Shown here: piece after piece, positions 1 to 6,989 of the stretch
Layout: the number at the start of each line of letters is the position of its first letter
Position numbering within the stretch: the first letter of the stretch is position 1
Assembly (NCBI GenBank): GCA_013298245.1
Contig: JAAFHD010000054.1
Span: forward strand, 1 to 13,148
Source of the DNA: Alphaproteobacteria bacterium
Lineage (GTDB): Bacteria; Pseudomonadota; Alphaproteobacteria; Acetobacterales; Acetobacteraceae
Direction of reading: 5' to 3'
DNA: 13,148 nt
The notes under the pieces: model-generated
Database searches by the model: none
The model's input: the letters and a program-made list of their open reading frames with translations, nothing else
What the model was told of the DNA's origin: nothing
Program-made: the position numbers and the translations under genes

Positions 1-20
1 AGCGAGGCGAAGTCGATCAT
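1..20 (-). CDS. 5' end of an unidentified gene running off the left edge
   Basis: On the minus strand an ATG at 20-18 overlaps the TGA of the M20 peptidase gene in an ATGA arrangement. It opens a frame reading M-I-D-F-A-S before the window ends. The same ATGA coupling joins most neighbouring genes here, so a co-transcribed gene downstream of the peptidase is plausible. Six codons are too few to name a product. The call rests only on the overlap geometry. Confidence 0.4.
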
Positions 21-1108
21 GGCATTTCCTGTGCTTCTGCGAGCAATCGTTGATACAGGTCGCACGCCGCTTCCAGATCGGCCAGTGCCACGCACTCATG
101 GGGCGTATGCGCGGTGGCGATGCTGCCAGGCCCCAGCACGACGCAAGGCGCGATCGCCTGCAGTTCGCTCGCATCGGTTCCGTACGGCGCAGTGACGGGC
201 GCGTTGTTGGTGGCGCGAACCATGTGCGCGATCAACGGATGTTCAGGCGGCAATTCGGGTGGTTTGCCCTCATGCTGCTCGTGCAGTTCTATGCCGTGGC
301 GCGCCGCCGCCTCCCGCACCGCGCTCTGAATCGGCATTGGATCGACACGCCGGCTGTAGCGGAACTTGATCTGCACGGTGGCGCGGCCGACCGTCACATT
401 CTGCGCCGTGCCGTGATTGTCGATCACCAGGTTGAAGTCGGAAAATGGCGGCGTATACGCGGCGTCCTGCCAGGCCGGGTCGCTGCGCAGCCGCTGGAAG
501 ACTTCGCGCATCTCCACCAGGAACGGGATCAGCGCCCAGTTCGCATTCACTCCCTGGCCAGTCGAAGAATGCGCCTGCACGCCGCGCGCCACCGCAGTGA
601 AAAGGATATGCACGCGATGTCCGCGCACCGGCACCAGCGTGGTGGGTTCGGCGACGATGATGCCCTTCACGCCTTGCGCCAATGCGCTGCGTTCGGCGAT
701 GCGAAACGCACCGGCCTTGGTGGTCTCCTCATCCGTCGTCAGGATCAGCGTGCCCTGCCCCGCGCGCTTCACCGCCAGGATGCAGGCCGCCACCGCACCC
801 TTCATGTCCTGGCTGCCAAGGCCGTGCAGCACGCCATCGTCGATGCGCCCGGACCATGGGTCATCGGTCCAGCCGGTCGACGGCACCGTGTCCATATGCC
901 CCGACAGCGCATACCCACCAGGCGCGCCCAGCCGCGCCACCAGCGCGCGTTTCGCCACACCCGCAGCATCCGTGTAGTCGAGCCTCTCGATCTCGAAGCC
1001 CGCAAGCTCCGCCTCGATGCGCTCCGCGATCGGGATGTTGGACAGCGCACTGCGGCTGTCGATCCGCACCAGTTCCTGCGCCAGCCTGGCCAGTTCCATG
1101 TCCTGCAT
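17..1108 (-). CDS. M20 family metallopeptidase, ArgE/DapE-like deacylase
   Basis: A 363-residue cytoplasmic zinc hydrolase of the acetylornithine deacetylase/succinyl-diaminopimelate desuccinylase group. Such enzymes cleave N-acyl or peptide bonds of amino acid derivatives. The di-metal site is readable: HMD (H71, D73), SQDMKG (D101), DEE (E127 catalytic base, E128 ligand), AEPT (E154) and H334 in the C-terminal AHTPHE motif. H180 in the dimerisation lid (VQAHSS) is also present. The frame stays open far upstream, but homology begins at about 1108; the extension to 2335 is antisense to the next gene. ATG 1108 or ATG 1099 (three residues later) could be the start, and neither has a strong ribosome binding site. 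It is transcribed divergently from the PLP-enzyme operon 45 bp away, which suggests a shared pathway. The exact substrate is unknown; an ArgE role is unlikely given this context. Confidence 0.93.
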   Translation of the reverse strand: MQDMELARLAQELVRIDSRSALSNIPIAERIEAELAGFEIERLDYTDAAGVAKRALVARLGAPGGYALSGHMDTVPSTGWTDDPWSGRIDDGVLHGLGSQDMKGAVAACILAVKRAGQGTLILTTDEETTKAGAFRIAERSALAQGVKGIIVAEPTTLVPVRGHRVHILFTAVARGVQAHSSTGQGVNANWALIPFLVEMREVFQRLRSDPAWQDAAYTPPFSDFNLVIDNHGTAQNVTVGRATVQIKFRYSRRVDPMPIQSAVREAAARHGIELHEQHEGKPPELPPEHPLIAHMVRATNNAPVTAPYGTDASELQAIAPCVVLGPGSIATAHTPHECVALADLEAACDLYQRLLAEAQEMP

Positions 1109-1134
1109 GGGGGCAGGCTTGCAGCGCGCGCGGC

Positions 1135-1157
1135 ATGGCGCAACCCTGTTGCCATGG
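1135..1157. promoter_or_regulatory. Inverted repeat in the divergent 45-bp gap, candidate operator
   Basis: GCAAC (1140-1144), CCT, GTTGC (1148-1152) is a perfect 5-bp inverted repeat. It lies inside a looser ATGGC...GCCAT symmetry (1135-1139 and 1151-1155) that reaches the ATG at 1154. A further GTTGC copy follows at 1157-1161. The repeat sits 31 bp upstream of the M20 start and directly at the PLP-enzyme start, so a bound protein or an RNA hairpin could affect both. No convincing -35/-10 pair was seen in this short gap, so promoters may lie inside the facing genes. The functional role is inferred. Confidence 0.3.
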
Positions 1158-2272
1158 TTGCATATCTCGATCCGCATACTGGCCGCACGTGGCCGCTCGA
1201 CACCCCACGCTGGTGCGGACCCTCGCGCGAACCATTGCTGTTGACCGACCTTCCAGGCATCGGTCGCGACCACATTGCGCGCGGCACGCGCAGCATCTGG
1301 CGGTACGCCGCCGCTCTGCCCTTCTTGCCCGAAGTGCCGATCACCATGGGCGAGGGCTGCACGCCGCTGATCGAAGCCTCGCTCGCCGGCACCACCGCGC
1401 TGCTGAAATGCGAGTGGTTCATGCCCACCGGTTCCTTCAAGGATCGCGGTGCCTCGGTCATGCTGTCGCTGCTGCGCGCGCAGGGAATCCAACACGTGCT
1501 GGAGGACAGTTCCGGCAATGGCGGGGCCGCGATTTCCGCCTATGCCGCGCGCGGCGGGATGCGCGCGAAGATCATGGTGCCGGCCAGCACATCGCCGGCG
1601 AAGACCGTGCAGTCGCGCGCCGCCGGCGCCGAGATCGAACTCGTCCCCGGCACCCGGCAGGATTGCGCCGATGCCGCGGAGCGCGAGGCCGCGCACATCT
1701 TCTACGCCAGCCACAACTGGCACCCATTTTTCCTGCACGGCACCAAGACGCTGGCCTATGAATTGTGGGAAGACCTTGGCTTCGCCGCACCCGACAACAT
1801 CATCGTGCCCTGCGGCGCGGGGTCGAACGTGCTGGGCTGCATGATCGGGTTTTCGGAACTGCTGCGCGCCGGGCAGATCACACGCCTGCCGCGCATCTTC
1901 GCGGCCCAACCAGCACATTGCGGCCCGATCGCGCGGCAAGCGCTGGGCCTGCCGCCCACGGACGCACAGCCCACCATCGCCGAGGGCACAGCCATCGCGA
2001 AACCCCTGCGGGCGCGTGAGTGTGTCGATGCGATGCGCGCATCGGGCGGCGGCGCCGTCCTGCTGGACGAAGCGGAAATCCAGGATGCATCGCTGTCGCT
2101 GGCGCACGTCGGCATCTATGTCGAACCCACCTGCGCACAGGCGGCCGCCGCCTTCGGCAAGCTGCTGGCAGCCGGCAGCATCGCCGCCCGGGAACGCACC
2201 GTGGTCGTGCTGACCGGCACCGGCCTGAAGGCCACGCCGCGCTACGCGGAATTCCTCGGCCTTCCGGCATGA
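1154..2272 (+). CDS. Threonine synthase-like PLP-dependent enzyme (fold type II)
   Basis: A 372-residue cytoplasmic PLP enzyme of the tryptophan synthase beta superfamily, closest in character to threonine synthase-like proteins. These perform beta/gamma-elimination or replacement on amino acids. The PLP lysine is K96 in PTGSFKDRGAS. SSGNGG (119-124) and PCGAGSNVLG (219-228) form the substrate and phosphate loops. The N-terminus (YLDPHTGRTWPLDTPRW) resembles the zinc-ribbon lead-in of many threonine synthases but keeps only one cysteine (C21). ATG 1154 is chosen because recognisable sequence starts immediately after it; upstream sequence in this frame is antisense to the M20 gene. Its TGA overlaps the M81 start. 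With an M20 hydrolase beside it, it recalls the E. coli ygeX/ygeY pairing (diaminopropionate ammonia-lyase and peptidase), but sequence similarity points to threonine synthase. A catabolic lyase role is more likely than threonine synthesis. Confidence 0.9.
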   Translation: MVAYLDPHTGRTWPLDTPRWCGPSREPLLLTDLPGIGRDHIARGTRSIWRYAAALPFLPEVPITMGEGCTPLIEASLAGTTALLKCEWFMPTGSFKDRGASVMLSLLRAQGIQHVLEDSSGNGGAAISAYAARGGMRAKIMVPASTSPAKTVQSRAAGAEIELVPGTRQDCADAAEREAAHIFYASHNWHPFFLHGTKTLAYELWEDLGFAAPDNIIVPCGAGSNVLGCMIGFSELLRAGQITRLPRIFAAQPAHCGPIARQALGLPPTDAQPTIAEGTAIAKPLRARECVDAMRASGGGAVLLDEAEIQDASLSLAHVGIYVEPTCAQAAAAFGKLLAAGSIAARERTVVVLTGTGLKATPRYAEFLGLPA

Positions 2273-3744
2273 CTGCACCTCGCATCGCTCTGCTGGGCTT
2301 TTCCATCGAGTGCAACCGCTTCGCACCACCCGCAACGCTGCGCGACTTCGAAACGCGCTGCCTGCTGCGTGGTGATGCCATCACCGCGGATGCACGCGCT
2401 GCGGCGCCCGCGGCACTTGGTGAAATGCCCGGCTTCGTCACCACGATGGACGCCACAGGCGAATGGCAGGCACACCCCAGCCTGTTGGTGATGGCGGAGC
2501 CCAATGGGCCAGTGGAACAGCCCGTCTTCGATGCCTTCATGGCCGAGTGGCGCCGCAACCTGGAAGCACTGCGCGGCCAGGTCGAAGGGTGCTATGCGGT
2601 GCTTCACGGCGCCGGCCTGACCACCGCGCTGCTCGATCCGGAAGGCGCCATCCAGGCGCTGGTCCGTGAGGTGCTGGGCGACATCCCCTTCGTCTGCACC
2701 TATGACCTGCACGCCAATGTCAGCGACGACAATGTCGCGCTGAACGACGCCTTCATCGGCTACCTGACAAACCCGCATATGGACATGCGCGAACGCGGCA
2801 TCGAAGCCGCGCATGTCATGCGCCGCCTGCTGGCCGGCCAACGTTTCCATCGCGCGCATCGCCGCCTGCCAATCGTGGCGCCGACCGTTTCCATGCTGAC
2901 CGCCCAAGGCCCGTATGCCGAGGTGATCAACCTTGGCCAGGCGCGCGCGGCAACTGATCCGCGCATCGTGAATGTCTCAGTCATGGGCGGCTTCGCGTAT
3001 GGCGATACGCCGTTCAACGGCATGACAGTGGTGGTCACCGCAACCGACGCCGCCGCCGGTGACGCATTGGCTGATGAACTTGCGCGCGCCGCATGGGAAC
3101 GCCGCGCACGCTTCATCGCGCAGCTGACGCCCGTGGCGGAAGCGGTGCAACGCGCATTGCAAAGCGAGGCGCCGCTGGCCTTCGCCGATGTCGCGGACAA
3201 TCCGGGCGGCGGCGGTCGTGGCAACACGATGGATATCCTGCGCGCCTTCCACGCGGCACGCGTGCCTGGTGCGGTGTTCGGCGTCATTCACGAACCGGCA
3301 CTGGCGGCCGAGGCGCATGCGCTGGGTGTAGGCGCGCAATTCAGCGCGCGTTTCACGGAAGGCTTCACGACGCCGGCCACAGTGCGCGCCTTGTCCGACG
3401 GTCGCGTCACCGGGCGGCGTGGCATCTTCGCCGGCACCGCGATGACGCTCGGGCCAACTGCGTGGCTGGATCTGGATGGCATTGCGGTGGTCGTCATCTC
3501 CATCCGCACGCAATGCGCCGACCCGGCTTTTCTCGAGCATCTGGGCATCGACATCGGCGCGGCGCGCGCGGTGGTCGTGAAGTCGCGCGGCCATTTCCGC
3601 GGCGGCTTCGACGAATTCTTCACGCATGAGCGCATCGTCGAAGTGGATGGCCCTGGCCTGACATCGCCCATCCTCTCGCGCTTCGACTGGAAACACCTGC
3701 CGCGGCCCGTCTTGCCGCTGGACCCGGAGACCACCTGGCCATGA
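2269..3744 (+). CDS. M81 family metallopeptidase, MlrC-like
   Basis: A 491-residue protein with the two-part architecture of the MlrC (microcystinase C) family: a metal-binding N-terminal domain of about 290 residues, then the MlrC C-terminal domain. CTYDLHANVSDD supplies D146 and H148, and H170 follows 24 residues after D146, a spacing that fits the metal ligands known in MlrC. DNPGGGGRGNT (310-320) opens the C-terminal part. The usual HETN motif near the N-terminus reads IECN here (residues 13-16), so the histidine is lost while Glu and Asn stay. Family members hydrolyse small peptides or amide-linked amino acid derivatives; the natural substrate of most is unknown. It starts at an ATGA overlap with the PLP enzyme and ends at an ATGA overlap with the next gene, so translation is probably coupled. 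Confidence 0.92.
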   Translation: MTAPRIALLGFSIECNRFAPPATLRDFETRCLLRGDAITADARAAAPAALGEMPGFVTTMDATGEWQAHPSLLVMAEPNGPVEQPVFDAFMAEWRRNLEALRGQVEGCYAVLHGAGLTTALLDPEGAIQALVREVLGDIPFVCTYDLHANVSDDNVALNDAFIGYLTNPHMDMRERGIEAAHVMRRLLAGQRFHRAHRRLPIVAPTVSMLTAQGPYAEVINLGQARAATDPRIVNVSVMGGFAYGDTPFNGMTVVVTATDAAAGDALADELARAAWERRARFIAQLTPVAEAVQRALQSEAPLAFADVADNPGGGGRGNTMDILRAFHAARVPGAVFGVIHEPALAAEAHALGVGAQFSARFTEGFTTPATVRALSDGRVTGRRGIFAGTAMTLGPTAWLDLDGIAVVVISIRTQCADPAFLEHLGIDIGAARAVVVKSRGHFRGGFDEFFTHERIVEVDGPGLTSPILSRFDWKHLPRPVLPLDPETTWP

Positions 3745-4826
3745 CCTTGGATGATCTGCCCACGCCATGCCTGGTGCTTGATGTCGCCGTGCTGACGCGC
3801 AACCTGGCGCTGATGCAGCGCGCTATCGCGCGCCATCCCGGCGTGGTGCTGCGCCCGCACATGAAGACCGCAAAGAGCCGCGATGTGGCAGCGCTGGCGG
3901 CGCCGGATGGCGGGCCGATCACCGTCTCGACCCTGGCGGAAGCGGCCTATTTCGCGGAGGGATGGCGCGACCAGATCTACGCTGTCGGCATCACGCCGCA
4001 GAAGCTGGACCAGGTCGCCGCTCTGAACGCGCAGGGCGCTGACATCAAGGTCATCACGGATGATATCGGAATGGCGCGCCTGATCGCCACGCATCCCGGC
4101 GGCGTGCGAGCGTTGGTGGAAGTCGATGTTGGTGAGCATCGCGGCGGCGTTCCGCCTGCGGATGCTCTGCCCATCGCGCAGGCCATCGGCTCTCGGCTCG
4201 CGGGGTTGTTCACGCATGGCGGCCATTCCTATGCGGGGCGCGATGCCGCGACGATGGAACGGATCGCCGAGGCTGAGCGCGCCGGCGTCACACGCGCCGC
4301 CGAGATGCTGCGCGATGCGGGGCTGCGGCCGCAGATCGTGTCGCTCGGCTCCTCACCCACCGCACTGCACGCGAAGCATCTGGACGGCGTCACCGAAGTG
4401 CGCGCCGGCGTGTACATGTTCGGCGACCTGTTCCAGGCGCAGCTCGGCACGCATCCACAGGACGACATCGCGGTGACGGTGCTCGCCAGCGTGATCGGGC
4501 GCCGGCCGGCGCAAGGGACGATCCTGCTGGACAGCGGCGGCCTCGCGCTCAGCAAGGATCGCTCCACGCAGGCCGCGCCCAAGGACTACGGCTTCGGCCT
4601 GGTCCTGGACATGGATGCGCGCGCGAGTTTCGGCGAGGCCATCATCATCCGCACGCACCAGGAACATGGCGAGGTCTCGCCCGGCCCGATGCAGCTGCGC
4701 GTGGGCGATCGGGTGCGTGTCGCTCCCAACCACACCTGCATGACGGTCGCGGCGCATGAGCGGTATCATGTGGTCGATGGGTCGCGCGAAGTGATCGCCG
4801 TATGGAACCGCGTGAACGGATGGTAG
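3741..4826 (+). CDS. D-serine dehydratase / D-threonine aldolase-like PLP enzyme (fold type III)
   Basis: A 361-residue protein of the DSD1/D-threonine aldolase family: an N-terminal alanine-racemase-like TIM barrel and a C-terminal beta domain. K42 in RPHMKTAKS is the PLP Schiff-base lysine. The C-terminal metal site reads PNHTC (H331, C333). His-x-Cys matches the zinc pair of eukaryotic-type D-serine dehydratase, whereas characterised D-threonine aldolase uses His and Asp, so a zinc-dependent dehydratase-type chemistry is favoured. The hydroxyaspartate aldolase branch belongs to the same family and cannot be excluded. GGAG at 3726-3729 lies 11 nt before the ATG. The start overlaps the M81 stop by 4 bp, and the end overlaps the iron-sulfur gene by 25 bp. 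It would act on a D- or beta-hydroxy amino acid in the cytoplasm, perhaps one released by the M20 or M81 hydrolase. Confidence 0.92.
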   Translation: MTLDDLPTPCLVLDVAVLTRNLALMQRAIARHPGVVLRPHMKTAKSRDVAALAAPDGGPITVSTLAEAAYFAEGWRDQIYAVGITPQKLDQVAALNAQGADIKVITDDIGMARLIATHPGGVRALVEVDVGEHRGGVPPADALPIAQAIGSRLAGLFTHGGHSYAGRDAATMERIAEAERAGVTRAAEMLRDAGLRPQIVSLGSSPTALHAKHLDGVTEVRAGVYMFGDLFQAQLGTHPQDDIAVTVLASVIGRRPAQGTILLDSGGLALSKDRSTQAAPKDYGFGLVLDMDARASFGEAIIIRTHQEHGEVSPGPMQLRVGDRVRVAPNHTCMTVAAHERYHVVDGSREVIAVWNRVNGW

Positions 4827-5230
4827 TGCCGCACGACAACTGGACCGCGCTGCGCGAGGCGGAGACCGCGCGCATGCTGGCCGCCTGCACGCGCTGCGGC
4901 GAATGCTTCCGTGTGTGTCCGATGATCGCGCACGCGCCCGCGGCCCAGGGCGCCGATGGCAGCGCGATTGTGGGCGGCGTGCTGGACCTGTTGCAGGGCG
5001 GCGCCGGCGATGAGGCGTCGCGCGCCTGGACCAGCGCCTGCACACGCAGCGGTGTGTGCGTGCCGGCTTGTCCCAAAGCGGTGAACCCGATGATGATGCT
5101 GCGCCTGGCGAAATTCCGCGCGCAGGAAGGCGGCGCCATCCCGCCGCGTGATTCGCGCGACGCGATGGCACGTGTCAAAACCTTCGCACGCCTGACGATG
5201 ACCGAAGAGGAATGGGAGCGCTGGCAATGA
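4802..5230 (+). CDS. HdrC-like 4Fe-4S dicluster protein
   Basis: A 142-residue protein with two ferredoxin-like cluster motifs, resembling subunit C of heterodisulfide reductase and the iron-sulfur parts of GlpC/LutB-type proteins. The first motif is complete: C29-x2-C32-x2-C35-x3-C39-P. The second reads C80-x2-S83-x2-C86-x3-C90-P, so serine takes the place of the second cysteine. No membrane segment is visible. It probably relays electrons between an oxidoreductase and the next-gene HdrB-like protein. ATG 4802 overlaps the preceding gene by 25 bp. ATG 4820 (six residues later, overlapping the preceding stop codon) is an equally possible start, and neither has a clear ribosome binding site. 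No flavoprotein partner is encoded within the window, so the electron donor is unknown. Confidence 0.88.
   Translation: MEPRERMVVPHDNWTALREAETARMLAACTRCGECFRVCPMIAHAPAAQGADGSAIVGGVLDLLQGGAGDEASRAWTSACTRSGVCVPACPKAVNPMMMLRLAKFRAQEGGAIPPRDSRDAMARVKTFARLTMTEEEWERWQ
5214..5218 (+). promoter_or_regulatory. Ribosome binding site fixing the HdrB-like start
   Basis: GGGAG lies 8 nt upstream of the ATG at 5227 and inside the end of the preceding gene. It favours 5227 over the in-frame ATG at 5212, which overlaps the preceding gene by 19 bp. Confidence 0.6.
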
Positions 5231-6045
5231 CGCAGGACCTGTTCTGGTATGGCTGCAACATGACGCGCCATGGCGAGATCATCCGCCTGTCGGAGCGGCT
5301 GATGTCGGTGCTGGGTGCGCCCGCGCAACCGGTGGGTGGGCCCACCACCTGCTGCGGCAGCGTGAAGGAAAGCACGCCGCGCATCGCCGAGGGCATGGCC
5401 AATCGCACGATGGATCGCTTCAATGAGAGTGGTGCCGCGCGCGTCATCACCTGGTGCCCGAGCTGCCATTCCAACCTGGATGACTTCATGGGGGCTGCGC
5501 GCACGCAGCGCTTCGATCATCTGCATCTGGCGCAGGCGGTGTTGGAACGGGCCGATGTGCTGACGCCGCTGATGGCGCGGCGTTTCGCGGCGCGGGTGAT
5601 GGTGGATCGGCATGTCGGCAACCGCACCGGTGTGAATGAAGCGGTGCCCGCGTTGATGCGCCTGGTGCCGGGTGTGACGGTGATGGACGATGCGTACCGC
5701 GCGCCGTCCTACATGTGCTTCGGGCTCGCGAACGTGCCGGGCGCGCTGCCGGCGCACAAGGAGAAGCTGGTGGCCGCCGCGCGCGAAGCCGGCGCGGATA
5801 CCATCGTCACGATCTTCCATTCCTGCCACCGTGAATTGGTGGTTCTGGAACGCACGCATGGCATTCGTGTGCTGAACTGGGTGCATGTGCTGGCCGAGGG
5901 CCTCGGCTGGGATTACGCGGATGAATACAAGGCTTGGCGCAACAGCGACGACCCCGAAGCCGCGATCGGCGCCGAGCGTATCGCGGCGGCCGGCGAAGAT
6001 GCGGTGCGCAAGCTGGCCGTGCCGGAGTTGGCACGGCCGCGATAG
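5227..6045 (+). CDS. HdrB-like CCG-domain iron-sulfur protein
   Basis: A 272-residue protein related to heterodisulfide reductase subunit B and other CCG-domain proteins (GlpC, LutA, GlcF). The first CCG motif is intact: C10-x31-C42-C43-x33-C77-x2-C80, as needed for a non-cubane 4Fe-4S cluster in HdrB. The second repeat is degraded: H129 stands where the first cysteine is expected, M163-C164 replaces the CC pair, and F197-x2-C200 replaces CxxC. Only one complete cluster site is therefore likely. ATG 5227 overlaps the HdrC-like stop (ATGA) and has a good ribosome binding site. The adjacent HdrC-like protein is the obvious partner. A disulfide reductase, dehydrogenase-linked electron transfer or another redox role cannot be told apart from sequence. 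It is the last gene of the operon and abuts the stop of the convergent binding-protein gene. Confidence 0.88.
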   Translation: MTQDLFWYGCNMTRHGEIIRLSERLMSVLGAPAQPVGGPTTCCGSVKESTPRIAEGMANRTMDRFNESGAARVITWCPSCHSNLDDFMGAARTQRFDHLHLAQAVLERADVLTPLMARRFAARVMVDRHVGNRTGVNEAVPALMRLVPGVTVMDDAYRAPSYMCFGLANVPGALPAHKEKLVAAAREAGADTIVTIFHSCHRELVVLERTHGIRVLNWVHVLAEGLGWDYADEYKAWRNSDDPEAAIGAERIAAAGEDAVRKLAVPELARPR

Positions 6046-6984
6046 TCATTCGGGCTGCACGCCCAGGTCGCGCAGGATACCGCGATAGGCCTCGAATTCG
6101 CCGGCGATCATCGTGCCGAATTCCGCGCGCGGCATGTAACGGATGACCACGCGCAGTTGGGCGGCGACGCGCCGCACAGCTTCAGTTTCCAGCGCTTCGC
6201 GACACAGGTTTTCATAGCGTGCCAGTGCCGCTTCGGGCGTGCCGCGCGGTGCGTAGATGCCGACCTGGCTGAACTGCAGCGCGTCGATGCCCTGTTCGCG
6301 CGCGGTCGGCACATCAGGGAAATCCGGGTGGCGGCCATGGCTGAACACGCCGATCAGCCGCATGCGCCCGGCCTGGATGAATTCGCTGGCCGAGGCCACG
6401 ACAGTCGTCGAGAAATCCAACCGGCCGCCGAGCAGTTCCACCAGGTGCGGTGGGTCGCCGCGATAGGCGATGTGCGTGAAGTCCACGCCCGTCGCGCGCT
6501 GGATGCGCCACACGCCCAGGAACGGCAGGCTGTTGGGGCCGGCGCTGCCGAAGGTCATCGCGCGCGCACGGCCGGCGGTGACGAGTTCGGGCAAGGTGCG
6601 GATGGGCGTTTCGCTGCGCACCACGATGCCCAGAACATTTTCATTGGTGCCGCAGACGGGCGCGAAGCTGGTCGGGTCGATGCCGAGGTTCCGCACCATG
6701 TGCGGCTGCACGACGATGGGCGTCATTGGCGTCATGCCAAGCGTGCGGCCATCGGGTGCCGCGGTCGCCACACTGCGCATGCCGACCACGCCCGAACCGC
6801 CATCGCGATTGACCACCGCCAGTGATTGCCCGAGCTGTTGCGAAAAGAACTCGCCGATCGTGCGCATGAAGCCGTCCGCACCGCCTGGCGCGTAGGGGCT
6901 GACAAAGGTGATCGGTCCGTCCGGGCGCCATTGCGCAGTGGCGGGCGTGGCGGCGATCAGCAGGGCGAACAGCAGGCGACGCAT
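6046..6984 (-). CDS. Bug/TctC family tripartite tricarboxylate transporter substrate-binding protein
   Basis: A 312-residue periplasmic solute-binding protein. It starts with a short Sec signal peptide (MRRLLFALLIAATPATA, likely cut after residue 17). The family hallmarks follow: YAPGGADG (31-38, usually PGGxxD) in the first ligand loop, then NRDGGSGVVG and AAPDG in the second. Such proteins bind carboxylates, amino acids or other small organic molecules. Genes for the TctA/TctB membrane subunits are absent from the window, as is common for orphan Bug proteins. The start follows a GAGGAG ribosome binding site (6993-6998) at 8 nt spacing, and only 5 bp separate it from the upstream cyclase stop. 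Co-transcription with the cyclase and fumarylacetoacetase-like genes suggests it captures their substrate. The ligand is unknown. Confidence 0.93.
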   Translation of the reverse strand: MRRLLFALLIAATPATAQWRPDGPITFVSPYAPGGADGFMRTIGEFFSQQLGQSLAVVNRDGGSGVVGMRSVATAAPDGRTLGMTPMTPIVVQPHMVRNLGIDPTSFAPVCGTNENVLGIVVRSETPIRTLPELVTAGRARAMTFGSAGPNSLPFLGVWRIQRATGVDFTHIAYRGDPPHLVELLGGRLDFSTTVVASASEFIQAGRMRLIGVFSHGRHPDFPDVPTAREQGIDALQFSQVGIYAPRGTPEAALARYENLCREALETEAVRRVAAQLRVVIRYMPRAEFGTMIAGEFEAYRGILRDLGVQPE

Positions 6985-6989
6985 TGCAT

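Noticed and set aside
50..1153. Plus-strand frame extending the PLP enzyme upstream
   Set aside because: It is antisense to the M20 gene and rich in Arg, His and Ala with no family features.
1109..2335. Minus-strand frame extending the M20 gene by about 400 residues
   Set aside because: The extra part is antisense to the well-conserved PLP enzyme and has no recognisable domain. Long open antisense frames are expected at this GC content.
1154..4826. Beta-hydroxyaspartate cycle (bhc) gene cluster
   Set aside because: The D-threonine aldolase-like gene recalls bhcC, but no aminotransferase or iminosuccinate reductase is present and the fold-II enzyme looks threonine-synthase-like rather than a dehydratase of the bhcB type. 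The His-x-Cys metal pair also points to the D-serine dehydratase type.
6052..6064. GGGC-TGCAC-GCCC hairpin near the convergent stops as a terminator
   Set aside because: The stem is only 4 bp, lies inside the binding-protein coding region and has no T tract on either strand.
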